Assembly (NCBI GenBank): GCA_030447045.1
Contig: JAUJMB010000067.1
Span: forward strand, 1-7,905
Origin: Rubrobacteraceae bacterium
GTDB lineage: Bacteria; Actinomycetota; Rubrobacteria; Rubrobacterales; Rubrobacteraceae
DNA length: 7,905 nt
Direction: 5' to 3'
Shown one piece after another: positions 1 through 5,471 of the stretch; position 1 is the stretch's first letter, and each line of letters opens with the position of its first letter. Under the pieces are notes generated by a model. It did no database searches. It was not told the DNA's origin and saw only the letters and a program-made list of their open reading frames with translations. The position numbers and the translations under genes are program-made.

Positions 1-51
1 TTTGTGGTCGATGCGGACCCGATGGGGCCCCCGGTAATTCATGGCTAGCAC
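1..51 (-). CDS. Zinc-dependent alcohol dehydrogenase-like protein, N-terminal fragment
   Basis: Only the first 17 codons are inside the window; the gene runs off the left edge on the minus strand. Reading from a GTG at 51-49 gives MLAMNYRGPHRVRIDHK. This resembles the opening beta-strand of medium-chain zinc alcohol dehydrogenases of the FdhA/threonine-dehydrogenase type, which often begin with M-A-x-N/Y-x-G-P-x-x-V-R-V-x-x-K. A GAGGA ribosome-binding site (61-65 on the plus strand, read in reverse) lies 9 bases before the GTG, which supports the start; an in-frame ATG at 42-40 is the alternative. The family oxidises alcohols or formaldehyde-type substrates with NAD(P) using catalytic and structural zinc. 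None of the zinc ligands can be seen here, so the assignment rests on the N-terminal signature alone. It is divergent from the SDR gene. Confidence 0.6.
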   Translation of the reverse strand, partial: MLAMNYRGPHRVRIDHK

Positions 52-239
52 GGAATCGGTTCCTCTCTCTCGCGGCCTCTGTAACATTCCTCGTCCTACC
101 GATGGGTATATGCCCCCGCCGCCGCCGATCGAAGCCGTGGCGTGGGAGGCGGGCGCCGCGAGACGGCCGGCGGGGGTCCGAGTTTTCTGGTACCGTCCCC
201 GCGCGGTCGCCCCATAAGCGAGATCTAGACGGAGGAGAC
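52..239. other. Divergent intergenic region, presumed promoters in both directions
   Basis: This 188-base gap separates the divergent alcohol dehydrogenase fragment and SDR gene, so promoters for both should lie here. The SDR reading frame stays open back to an ATG at 102, but that N-terminal part is a low-complexity Pro/Arg stretch with no family similarity, so it is treated as untranslated. The only base-composition relief is around 78-112 (for example TGTAAC and GGTATATG). These are weak -10-like matches, and I could not pair either with a convincing -35. No operator-like palindrome of useful length was seen. Confidence 0.4.
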
Positions 240-1022
240 ATGGACCTCGGGCTGAAGGGCCGTTCCGTCCTCATAACCGGAGGGTCGGGCGGCATCGGCC
301 TCGCGACGGCCCGCGCCTTTGCCGCCGAAGGGTGCGCCCTGCACCTCGCGGCGAGAGGGGCCGACAACCTCCGGGCGGCCCGGGAGGAGATCTCGCGCGA
401 CTCTGACGTGCCGGTCGCCGTCCACGCCGTCGACCTTAGCGAGGCCGAGAACGCGCTGCGGTTGGCCGATGCCTGCGCCGACGTGGACGTCCTGGTCAAC
501 AACGCTGGCGCCATACCGGGAGGTGGGATCGGGGAGGTCGACGACGGGCGCTGGCGCGAGGGGTGGGACCTCAAGGTCTTCGGCTACGTCAACTTGATGC
601 GGGCGCTCTACGCGGAGATGAGGGCCCGCGGGCGCGGCGTCATCGTAAACGTTATCGGGACCGCCGGCGACCAGAGACCGGCGGACTACGCGGCCGGCGT
701 TTCGGCCAACGCGGCCCTCGCGGCGCTCACGCGGGCGCTCGGCGGGGAGAGCCTCGACCACGGCGTGCGGGTCGTCGGGGTCAGCCCCGGCGACATGACC
801 AACACGCGCGGCGTAGAGTTCCTGCGTCGCCAGGCCGAAAAGGAGTTCGGCGACCCCGACCGCTGGCGCGACCGGCTCGCGCGCCTGCCGGGCGGACGCG
901 CCGCGACCTCTGAGGACGTGGCCGACGCCATCCTGTTCCTCGCCAGCCCCCGCGCCGGCTACGTGAGCGGTACGGTGCTCACCATCGACGGGGGCCTAAG
1001 CTCCCGGCGCGCCGTCATCTGA
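240..1022 (+). CDS. Short-chain dehydrogenase/reductase fold protein lacking the canonical catalytic tetrad
   Basis: The protein has 260 residues, the normal length for a classical SDR. The ATG at 240 is chosen because GGAGGAG lies just upstream (231-237) and the SDR fold begins immediately after it. The dinucleotide-binding TGGSGGIG sits at residues 13-20, R39 follows the second strand (suggesting NADP(H)), D65 precedes the third helix, NNAG is at 87-90, SPG at 182-184, and a C-terminal SGTVLTIDGG motif is present. The active site is abnormal. Aligning through A-A-L-x-x-L-T-R-A-L, the YxxxK tyrosine is G153 and the lysine is N157. The strand-5 serine position reads I139-G140-T141, and the helix-4 asparagine is K112. 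Cofactor binding therefore looks intact, while classical proton relay does not. From memory, a conserved subfamily carries this same pattern, so this is probably not simple decay. The substrate is unknown. The gene diverges from an alcohol dehydrogenase-like gene and converges with the hypothetical gene at 1037. Confidence 0.9.
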   Translation: MDLGLKGRSVLITGGSGGIGLATARAFAAEGCALHLAARGADNLRAAREEISRDSDVPVAVHAVDLSEAENALRLADACADVDVLVNNAGAIPGGGIGEVDDGRWREGWDLKVFGYVNLMRALYAEMRARGRGVIVNVIGTAGDQRPADYAAGVSANAALAALTRALGGESLDHGVRVVGVSPGDMTNTRGVEFLRRQAEKEFGDPDRWRDRLARLPGGRAATSEDVADAILFLASPRAGYVSGTVLTIDGGLSSRRAVI

Positions 1023-1036
1023 ACTCGACGGGCGCC
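1006..1036. terminator. Hairpin between convergent genes, possible bidirectional terminator
   Basis: GGCGC (1006-1010), a bulged G, and CCGTC (1012-1016) pair with GACGG (1027-1031) and GCGCC (1032-1036). This gives ten GC-rich base pairs around a 10-base loop that contains the SDR stop codon. The hairpin ends exactly before the stop codon of the convergent gene at 1037. There is no run of T on either side, so termination efficiency is uncertain; the convergent position is the main support. Confidence 0.45.
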
Positions 1037-1471
1037 TCACTCGTCTTTCAGCTCCAGGTACTCGTCCACCCGGAAGGTGAAGGCCTTCTCGGCGCGGTTC
1101 CCGGAGCCGTCCTCGACCACGATGCGTACCCGCGGACGTCCTCCGTGGCCCGCTTCTTTCAGGTGACCGGCCACGGCCTTGGCGCGGGCGTGAAAGCGGG
1201 AAGACTCCCCTGGCCCTAGCGTGAAGGGCAGGGCGTGATCCCCGCCGAAAGGCCCCTCGTAGACCGGCCGAGAGCCTCCTCCCGCGGAGACGTAGACCCT
1301 GGCTATCTCGACCCCTTCCGACCCGGTGTTGGTCACCTCGAAAAAGACGTGCAGGGGGGAGATATCCCCTCCGGGAGCGGCAAAGGCCCCGAGGGACTGC
1401 GAGAGCCGCAGGTCCGGCCCGCCCCCGAGCGCCCGTCTCAGCCAGCCCGCCACAGACACAGGATATGACAA
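1037..1471 (-). CDS. Hypothetical beta-rich protein, soluble paralogue of the adjacent gene
   Basis: I do not recognise a named family. The 144-residue product looks like an all-beta sandwich: alternating hydrophobic strands around residues 40-62 (HVFFEVTNTG, a typical immunoglobulin-like strand and turn), 79-95 and 113-138. It has no signal peptide or membrane helix. Its last 50 residues match the neighbour upstream (1513-2175). Both have an L-x3-L-x2-x-GHxG helix-turn, then a V-R-hydrophobic strand ending in E, then (D)xxGNxxxxxFRV, then an acidic tail. The start is weak: TTG at 1471 is the first possible codon in the open frame, no Shine-Dalgarno sequence precedes it, and GTG codons at residues 5 and 7 are alternatives. 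It lies 41 bases after the upstream gene on the same strand, so it is probably cotranscribed and may depend on translation of that gene. The reading frame itself is convincing; its function is unknown. Confidence 0.75.
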   Translation of the reverse strand: MSYPVSVAGWLRRALGGGPDLRLSQSLGAFAAPGGDISPLHVFFEVTNTGSEGVEIARVYVSAGGGSRPVYEGPFGGDHALPFTLGPGESSRFHARAKAVAGHLKEAGHGGRPRVRIVVEDGSGNRAEKAFTFRVDEYLELKDE

Positions 1472-1512
1472 TGGGCGGACCGGCGCGAGCCAGGGCCACG
1501 GCGGTCGCGAAG

Positions 1513-2175
1513 CTACGCCGCCCTCGGGTCGGGGTCTTCGTGGTAGGCCCAGAGGTCGGTGTTGACGCGGAAGGGACGCCCGTAGGCGTTGCCCAGCCTG
1601 TCGGTCGCCTCCAGCGAGAGCCGGACGTTGCCGGCGTGGCCTTCTTTCTCCAGCGTGTTGGCCAGGCGGGTGAGCGAGAACCTGTAGCCGACGCCGTCCC
1701 CGGGGACGAGCTCCACGGGTAGCCCGTCGGCCGCGCCTGACCCCGCCACGTTGGCGGCGTCCCTGGCGAGGTGCAGGGGCAGCACCCGTTTGTGGACGGG
1801 GTCGAGCACCACCCGCCGCCCGAGCGGGCCCCCCTCGCGGAAGACCAGCCTGACGGCGTTCAGGTACGCGACCCGCTCGCCCTCGTTGGAGATGGCGAAG
1901 CGCACCACCGCGGAGCCCCGCGGGTACTCCACGCCGTGCTCCCGCAGAAAGTCCCCGAGCCTCATGTACAACCCCTCCTGGGACTCATCATGCACCTGGG
2001 GCGCGGGGGAGCCGCCCGGGACCTCCGGTACGCCTACGCGGTACTCGTAGCGGCACCGGATCTTTAGCCTCGGCTTCCGGTCCCTCCTCTGAAGGTAGAG
2101 GTTGACCAGTGAGAGCAACAGCGCCAGCACCGAGACCACCGTGGGCCCAGCCCCCGTCAGATCCTCACCCCTCAT
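1513..2175 (-). CDS. Hypothetical membrane-anchored beta-rich protein
   Basis: The 220-residue product starts at the ATG at 2175-2173, with GAGGGTG about 8 bases upstream. The frame is open further upstream, but that part is a Pro/Arg low-complexity shadow and crosses the aminotransferase, so it is excluded. Residues 11-28 form one hydrophobic segment (TVVSVLALLLSLVNLYL) followed by a strongly basic RRDRKPRLKIR. By the positive-inside rule this places the C-terminal domain on the cytoplasmic side. The domain itself is beta-rich: FAISNEGE at 93-100, VRLVF at 108-112, then a C-terminal VRLSLEATDRLGNAYGRPF (184-202). The C-terminal part is shared with the downstream gene at 1037-1471, pointing to a tandem duplication or a two-subunit arrangement. 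A promoter with an embedded palindrome lies about 100 bases upstream. The function is not recognised. The single-helix-plus-beta-domain architecture resembles many uncharacterised actinobacterial proteins. Confidence 0.82.
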   Translation of the reverse strand: MRGEDLTGAGPTVVSVLALLLSLVNLYLQRRDRKPRLKIRCRYEYRVGVPEVPGGSPAPQVHDESQEGLYMRLGDFLREHGVEYPRGSAVVRFAISNEGERVAYLNAVRLVFREGGPLGRRVVLDPVHKRVLPLHLARDAANVAGSGAADGLPVELVPGDGVGYRFSLTRLANTLEKEGHAGNVRLSLEATDRLGNAYGRPFRVNTDLWAYHEDPDPRAA

Positions 2176-2272
2176 GCGCCCAACACCCTCGCCCACCCCC
2201 CGCAACCCTCCCCGCGCCCAGGACCGGTAGGCCCCGAAGACCCGGCACGGAAACGGCCGTCTTTTTGTCTTC

Positions 2273-2302
2273 ACTGTACTACAAACATTAGTTTGTAGTC
2301 TA
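2273..2302 (-). promoter_or_regulatory. Candidate promoter for the paralogue pair
   Basis: Read on the minus strand, TAGACT (2302-2297, four of six matches to TTGACA) and TACAGT (2278-2273, four of six to TATAAT) are 18 bases apart. Transcription would begin near 2266, giving a leader of about 90 bases before the ATG at 2175. It sits in the only AT-rich island of the gap. The matches are modest, so support comes mainly from position and from the overlapping palindrome. Confidence 0.4.
2278..2299. promoter_or_regulatory. 22-bp palindrome, likely operator
   Basis: ACTACAAAC (2278-2286) and GTTTGTAGT (2291-2299) are perfect inverted copies around ATTA. The element is AT-rich in a GC-rich region and fills the spacer between the candidate -35 and -10 of the minus-strand promoter. 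It is unlikely to be a terminator, because no T-run follows on either strand. Size and symmetry suit a dimeric repressor such as a TetR-family protein. A MerR-type activator, which also binds in promoter spacers, is another possibility. No regulator gene is in the window. Confidence 0.5.
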
Positions 2303-2337
2303 CGTCGAGGCGGGGTGGCCCGCTGGGGAGTGGGGGA

Positions 2338-2353
2338 AGAACGGGGCCGTTCT
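2338..2353. terminator. Inverted repeat downstream of the aminotransferase gene, weak terminator candidate
   Basis: AGAACGG (2338-2344) and CCGTTCT (2347-2353) are perfect inverted copies separated by GG, about 40 bases past the aminotransferase stop. As RNA it could form a short hairpin if the innermost pairs open. On the minus strand it is followed by C-rich rather than T-rich sequence, so this is only a possible terminator and could equally be a protein-binding site. Confidence 0.25.
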
Positions 2354-2393
2354 CGCCCCTTTGCTCGGTGACTCTTGGCTCTGGGGCTTCTCC

Positions 2394-3572
2394 CTAGTGG
2401 ATCGTTCGGGAGAGTACCTCGTGCATGCGGTCGAGGGCGCGGGAGATGTTCTCCCTGGAGTTTGCGTAGGAGAGGCGGAGGTGGCCCTCGCCGTGGCGGC
2501 CGAAGGCCGTGCCCGAGAGGCAGGCGACCCCGGCCTCTCGGAGGAGGAGGTCGGCGAGCTCGTCGGCCGGGCGGCCGGTGCCGGAGACCTTCGGGAAGGC
2601 GTAGAAGGCGCCCTGGGGGGAGATGCACTCGACGCCCGGCAGGTCGTTCAGGCCGGCCACGATCAGGTCGCGGCGGGCCCTGAACTCCTCGAGCATCCGG
2701 TCCACGGCGTCCTGGGGACCCGCGAGCGCGGCGAGGCCCGCGTGCTGGGTGGCGGCGGCCGTGCAGGAGTTCGAGTTGACCTGCAGCTTCGTCACCTGCT
2801 CGGCCAGGGCTTCCGGCATGACGCCGTAGCCGAGGCGCCAGCCCGTCATCGCGTAGGTCTTCGAGAAGCCGTCGAGGATGATCGTCCTCTCGTCCGGGCC
2901 GAAGCCGTTCTCTGAGGCGATGCTGGCGAAGGAGCCGGAGTAGAGGAGGCGGGCGTAGATCTCGTCGGAGAGCACCGCCACGTCGGGGCGCCCGCGCAGG
3001 ATCTCAGCGATGCCCCTTATGTCCTCCTTCGTAAAGACGCCGCCGGTCGGGTTGGCCGGGGAGTTGAGGATCACGAGCCTCGTCTTCTCGCTCAGGCCTT
3101 CTCTGAACTCGTCCAGATCGAACCTGAACCCGTTCTCCTGGCGCAGCGGGACGAAGACCGGGGTCCCGCCGACGAAGTCCACCATGCTCTCGTAGATGGG
3201 GAAGGCGGGGTTCGGCATAAGGACCTCGTCGCCCGGTTCGACGAGCGCGAGGATGGCGAAGAACATGATCGGCTTCCCCCCGGGCGTTACGACGACCTGG
3301 GCCGGGTCGACGTCGATGCCCCTGCTCTCGGCGACGTCGGCGGCGATGGCCTCGCGCAGCTCGGGGATGCCGGCCGTCGGGGTGTAGTGGGTCTCCCCGG
3401 AGCGGAGCGCCCGGCAGCCGGCCTCGACGATGTGCTCCGCCGTGTCGAAGTCCGGCTCCCCGATCTCCAGGTGGATGATCTCCTTCCCCTGGGCTTCCAG
3501 CGCCTTTGCCCTGGCCAGAACGGAGAAAGCCGTCTCCGTGCCGAGACGCCCCATACGACCCGCCAGCTTCAC
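2394..3572 (-). CDS. Class I/II pyridoxal-phosphate aminotransferase (aspartate/aromatic type)
   Basis: The 392-residue protein has the normal length for fold-type I, subgroup I-gamma aminotransferases, which move an amino group between an amino acid and a 2-oxo acid through PLP in the cytoplasm. Visible signatures are GEPDFDT (38-44), YTPTAGIPELREAIA (63-77) and the cofactor phosphate region around P97-G99. SPANPTGG (171-178) carries the conserved N174, and SDEIY (202-206) carries D203, which contacts the pyridine nitrogen. The Schiff-base lysine is K238 in SKTYAMTGWRLG (237-248), with R246 following it. The C-terminal R366 in LRLSYA should bind the substrate carboxylate. The start is GTG at 3572, six bases after GGAGG; a Met at residue 7 is an alternative. 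The motifs do not separate aspartate, aromatic or alanine specificity, so no gene symbol is given. The gene is divergent from the HAD phosphatase and shares its promoter region. Confidence 0.95.
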   Translation of the reverse strand: MKLAGRMGRLGTETAFSVLARAKALEAQGKEIIHLEIGEPDFDTAEHIVEAGCRALRSGETHYTPTAGIPELREAIAADVAESRGIDVDPAQVVVTPGGKPIMFFAILALVEPGDEVLMPNPAFPIYESMVDFVGGTPVFVPLRQENGFRFDLDEFREGLSEKTRLVILNSPANPTGGVFTKEDIRGIAEILRGRPDVAVLSDEIYARLLYSGSFASIASENGFGPDERTIILDGFSKTYAMTGWRLGYGVMPEALAEQVTKLQVNSNSCTAAATQHAGLAALAGPQDAVDRMLEEFRARRDLIVAGLNDLPGVECISPQGAFYAFPKVSGTGRPADELADLLLREAGVACLSGTAFGRHGEGHLRLSYANSRENISRALDRMHEVLSRTIH

Positions 3573-3607
3573 AAGATCCCTCCCTCTCCGCTCCCCGTGG
3601 CACTCGC

Positions 3608-3636
3608 ATTACACCACGGCGCGGACGCGGTATCAT
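3608..3636 (+). promoter_or_regulatory. Candidate promoter for the HAD phosphatase-DNA glycosylase operon
   Basis: ATTACA (3608-3613, four of six to TTGACA) and TATCAT (3631-3636, five of six to TATAAT) are separated by exactly 17 bases. Transcription would start near 3643, leaving a leader of about 54 bases before the TTG at 3697. This is the best sigma-70-type match seen in the window. Confidence 0.5.
3608..3636 (-). promoter_or_regulatory. Candidate promoter for the aminotransferase, same bases read in reverse
   Basis: On the minus strand the same two hexamers read as ATGATA (-35, four of six) and TGTAAT (-10, five of six), again with a 17-base spacer. Transcription would start near 3601, about 29 bases before the GTG at 3572. 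The two divergent genes could therefore share one symmetric promoter. Confidence 0.45.
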
Positions 3637-3638
3637 CG

Positions 3639-3655
3639 GGCCGCTCTTGGCGGCC
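3639..3655 (+). other. GC-rich hairpin in the phosphatase leader
   Basis: GGCCGC (3639-3644) pairs with GCGGCC (3650-3655) around TCTTG. It lies at or just after the predicted transcription start, so it could form at the very 5' end of the HAD-glycosylase mRNA, where stem-loops can stabilise a transcript. A run of six T at 3679-3684 follows about 25 bases later, but there is no stable stem directly before it, so an attenuator is not supported. Confidence 0.25.
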
Positions 3656-3696
3656 GGGGAGAGGTCCCGGTTCCACGGTTTTTTGAGGGGAGACCT

Positions 3697-4536
3697 TTGG
3701 TCGCGGAACGGAACGAAGGGCTGCGCTTCGACCTCGGCGCCTTCGACCTGGACGGCACGCTGCTGCGCCGGGACCTCGAGATCACGGACCGCACCCTGGC
3801 CGCGATAGAGGGCCTGCGCCACCAAGGGATGCGCCTCGTCGTCGCCACGGGGCGGCGCTACGAGTCGGCCGTAGAGCACGCCGAAAGGCTCGGCTTCGGC
3901 GGGGAGGACCCCGTGGTCTGCTACGGCGGCTCCATGGTCCGCCGCATGGACGGGGAGACGCTCCTGCACCGGACGCTGCCCAAGGAGCTCGGCCTGGAGG
4001 TGCTGGAGTGGGCCGCCGAGCGCGATTTGCACGCCCGCGTCTTCGTGGACGGGCGTGTGATCACCTCCCCAAACAGCCCGGCCGCCCTGCGGTTCTCGAA
4101 GCGGCTCGAGGAGCCCGGCGTCGTCGTGGTCGATTCGCCGGCCGGGTGGCTCGCCGGCGCCGGAGAGGAGCCGACGAAGCTCGTGATCGTGGACCACCCC
4201 GACGACGTGCCGGGGTGGCTCGGGGAGGCCCAGGATGCGTTCCGGGGCAGGCTCTTCGTGACCCGCAGCCTGCCGCACTACGTCGAGGTCGGCGGCCTCG
4301 AAGGCACAAAGTCCACGGCGCTGGAGTTCCTCTGCGAACGGTGGGGGATAGACCCCAAACGCGTGCTCGCCTTCGGGGACGCGGACAACGACGCTGACAT
4401 GCTCCGCTTCGCCGGGTGCGGGGTGGCCGTGGGTCCGATGACGGCCGGGGTGCGCGAGGCCGCCGACGAGGTGGTCCCCGGCGTGGACGAGGACGGGGTC
4501 GCCCTCTACGTCGAGAAGCTCCTGGGGGGCCTGTAG
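3697..4536 (+). CDS. HAD-superfamily Cof-type (IIB) phosphatase
   Basis: The 279-residue size and motif order fit Cof/YidA-type HAD hydrolases, cytoplasmic Mg-dependent phosphatases acting on sugar phosphates and other small phosphorylated metabolites. Motif I is DLDGT (17-21), with nucleophile D17 and acid/base D19. Motif II is T51 in VVATGR. The motif III lysine is K205 in GTKSTALEFL, and motif IV is GDADNDADML (227-236), which supplies the Mg ligands. The long segment between motifs II and III (about residues 80-200) is the IIB cap domain, which sets substrate choice. The start is TTG at 3697, with GAGGGGAG at 3685-3692. The open frame upstream crosses the promoter and the aminotransferase, and no ATG or GTG start lies close before motif I. 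Its stop codon overlaps the next gene's start, so the two proteins are probably made together. The true substrate cannot be told from sequence. Confidence 0.92.
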   Translation: MVAERNEGLRFDLGAFDLDGTLLRRDLEITDRTLAAIEGLRHQGMRLVVATGRRYESAVEHAERLGFGGEDPVVCYGGSMVRRMDGETLLHRTLPKELGLEVLEWAAERDLHARVFVDGRVITSPNSPAALRFSKRLEEPGVVVVDSPAGWLAGAGEEPTKLVIVDHPDDVPGWLGEAQDAFRGRLFVTRSLPHYVEVGGLEGTKSTALEFLCERWGIDPKRVLAFGDADNDADMLRFAGCGVAVGPMTAGVREAADEVVPGVDEDGVALYVEKLLGGL

Positions 4537-5351
4537 TGCCCGAGTTGCCGGAGACCACCGTCATATCCCAGGACGTCGCCGCGCTCGCCGCCGGGCGCGA
4601 GGTCGTGCGGGCCGGGGTCTTCCGGCCGGACGTTACGAACGTGGAGATGGAGGAATTTCCGCGCAGGCTCGTCGGGCGGAGGCTGATCGGTACCGGCCGT
4701 CGCGGCAAGATCATCGTCCTGGACTTCGGCGACGTCGTCGGCATCGTGCACCTCGTCATCTCGGGCCGCGTCCTCCGCCTCCCGGAATGGCAAGAACCGG
4801 ACAGGATGAACACCGCCGTCCTCGAGTTCGACGGTGGTCTAGTCCTCGCCTTCACCCGCCTCTGGCTCGGCTACTTCGACCTCTACGAACCCGGCGAAGA
4901 AGAGCGCCACCCGCTCATCTCCCGCCTGGGCCCCGACCCGTTCTCGGACGATTTCACCGTCGAGTACCTCGCGCGGGCCTTCGGGAGAAAGGCCAACATA
5001 AAAGGCCTCCTCCTCGACCAGTCGGTCGTCGCCGGCCTCGGCAACATCTACGTCGACGAGGTCCTCTTCGCCGCCGGCGTCCACCCGACCCGCAGGGCCG
5101 ACACCCTGACCCTCGAGGAGACGGAGAAGATCCACGCCGCCACCCGGGACATACTCCGCCGCGCCATAGACCTCCGCGGCACCACCTTCGACTCCTACCA
5201 CGACGCCTTCGGCGAGACCGGCCAGTACCAGCACCAGCTCCAGGTCTTTACCCGGGCCGGCGAACCCTGCCCCCGATGCGGCACCCTTATAGGCAAGAGC
5301 CGCGTCGCGGGCCGCGGAACCTACACGTGCCCGAACTGCCAACCGTTGTAG
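4536..5351 (+). CDS. mutM: Formamidopyrimidine-DNA glycosylase (Fpg/Nei family), divergent
   Basis: This is a bifunctional DNA glycosylase/AP lyase of 271 residues that removes oxidised bases. It begins MPELPET, giving the catalytic proline (P2 before Met removal) and catalytic glutamates E3 and E6. K58 in GRRGK is the conserved hairpin lysine and H72 the conserved histidine. The helix-two-turn-helix carries KGLLLDQSVVAGLGNIYVDE (156-175) with N170. A C-terminal zinc finger has C245, C248, C265 and C268, with R260 in its hairpin. The GTG start is fixed by that N-terminus and overlaps the HAD stop as TAGTG; a G6 run six bases upstream can act as ribosome-binding site. The usual lesion-gap intercalating residues are missing: HLGMSG reads HLVISG (Met to I75), and the F-x-D-x-R-x-FG region reads FTRLWLG (106-112). 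Chemistry should be intact, but lesion recognition or strand opening may differ. A Nei-like specificity is possible. Confidence 0.93.
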   Translation: MPELPETTVISQDVAALAAGREVVRAGVFRPDVTNVEMEEFPRRLVGRRLIGTGRRGKIIVLDFGDVVGIVHLVISGRVLRLPEWQEPDRMNTAVLEFDGGLVLAFTRLWLGYFDLYEPGEEERHPLISRLGPDPFSDDFTVEYLARAFGRKANIKGLLLDQSVVAGLGNIYVDEVLFAAGVHPTRRADTLTLEETEKIHAATRDILRRAIDLRGTTFDSYHDAFGETGQYQHQLQVFTRAGEPCPRCGTLIGKSRVAGRGTYTCPNCQPL

Positions 5352-5357
5352 GCGTCG

Positions 5358-5466
5358 GGTTTCAGGTAACCGCGCGCTCTCATACGGAGCCCGCGTCGCC
5401 GCAACGATGTCGCCGAGCCTGCCGTCGGTGCCACACGTCTGCGTGCCGAACCGCAGGCCTGAAACC
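5358..5466. repeat. Inverted GGTTTCAGG / CCTGAAACC pair in the intergenic spacer
   Basis: GGTTTCAGG at 5358-5366 has a perfect inverted copy, CCTGAAACC, at 5458-5466, enclosing 91 bases that I cannot assign to a gene. The right-hand copy overlaps a tight hairpin. Sequences of this sort occur as short dispersed palindromic repeats in GC-rich genomes, but only a genome-wide copy count could confirm that here. Confidence 0.3.
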
Positions 5467-5471
5467 TGCGG
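5451..5471. terminator. Hairpin between convergent glycosylase and lipoprotein genes
   Basis: CCGCAGG (5451-5457) and CCTGCGG (5465-5471) form a perfect 7-bp GC stem with loop CCTGAAA. It lies ten bases beyond the lipoprotein stop on the minus strand and 100 bases past the glycosylase stop. The missing T-run argues against a classical intrinsic terminator; the convergent position favours a role in transcript ends. Confidence 0.4.

Noticed and set aside
102..239. N-terminal extension of the SDR frame from ATG 102
   Set aside because: The sequence is Pro/Arg-rich low complexity, and a strong ribosome-binding site with the SDR fold begins at 240.
225..761. Antisense open frame over the SDR gene
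   Set aside because: No motif and shadow composition; the SDR frame is certain.
996..1499. Alternative minus-strand frame overlapping the 1037-1471 gene
   Set aside because: It lacks the paralogue similarity seen in the 1037-1471 frame and is arginine/glycine-rich; a frameshift joining the two frames was considered but nothing requires it.
2249..2270. ACGG/CCGT mini-hairpin followed by five T (2263-2267), resembling a plus-strand terminator
   Set aside because: The stem is only four pairs and no plus-strand gene ends nearby.
2176..2628. N-terminal extension of the membrane-anchored hypothetical gene back to 2628
   Set aside because: It overlaps the aminotransferase C-terminus, crosses the palindrome and promoter, and reads as Pro/Arg shadow; ATG 2175 has a ribosome-binding site.
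2361..2915. Plus-strand open frame over the aminotransferase C-terminus
   Set aside because: It has a repetitive Glu/Val/Gly/Ala composition typical of the complement of a coding frame, and no independent signals.
3004..4278. Long 424-codon minus-strand open frame across the aminotransferase N-terminus and the HAD gene
   Set aside because: It is antisense to the HAD gene and out of frame with the aminotransferase; its arginine/proline/glycine-rich translation is a typical high-GC shadow and both real genes have family motifs.
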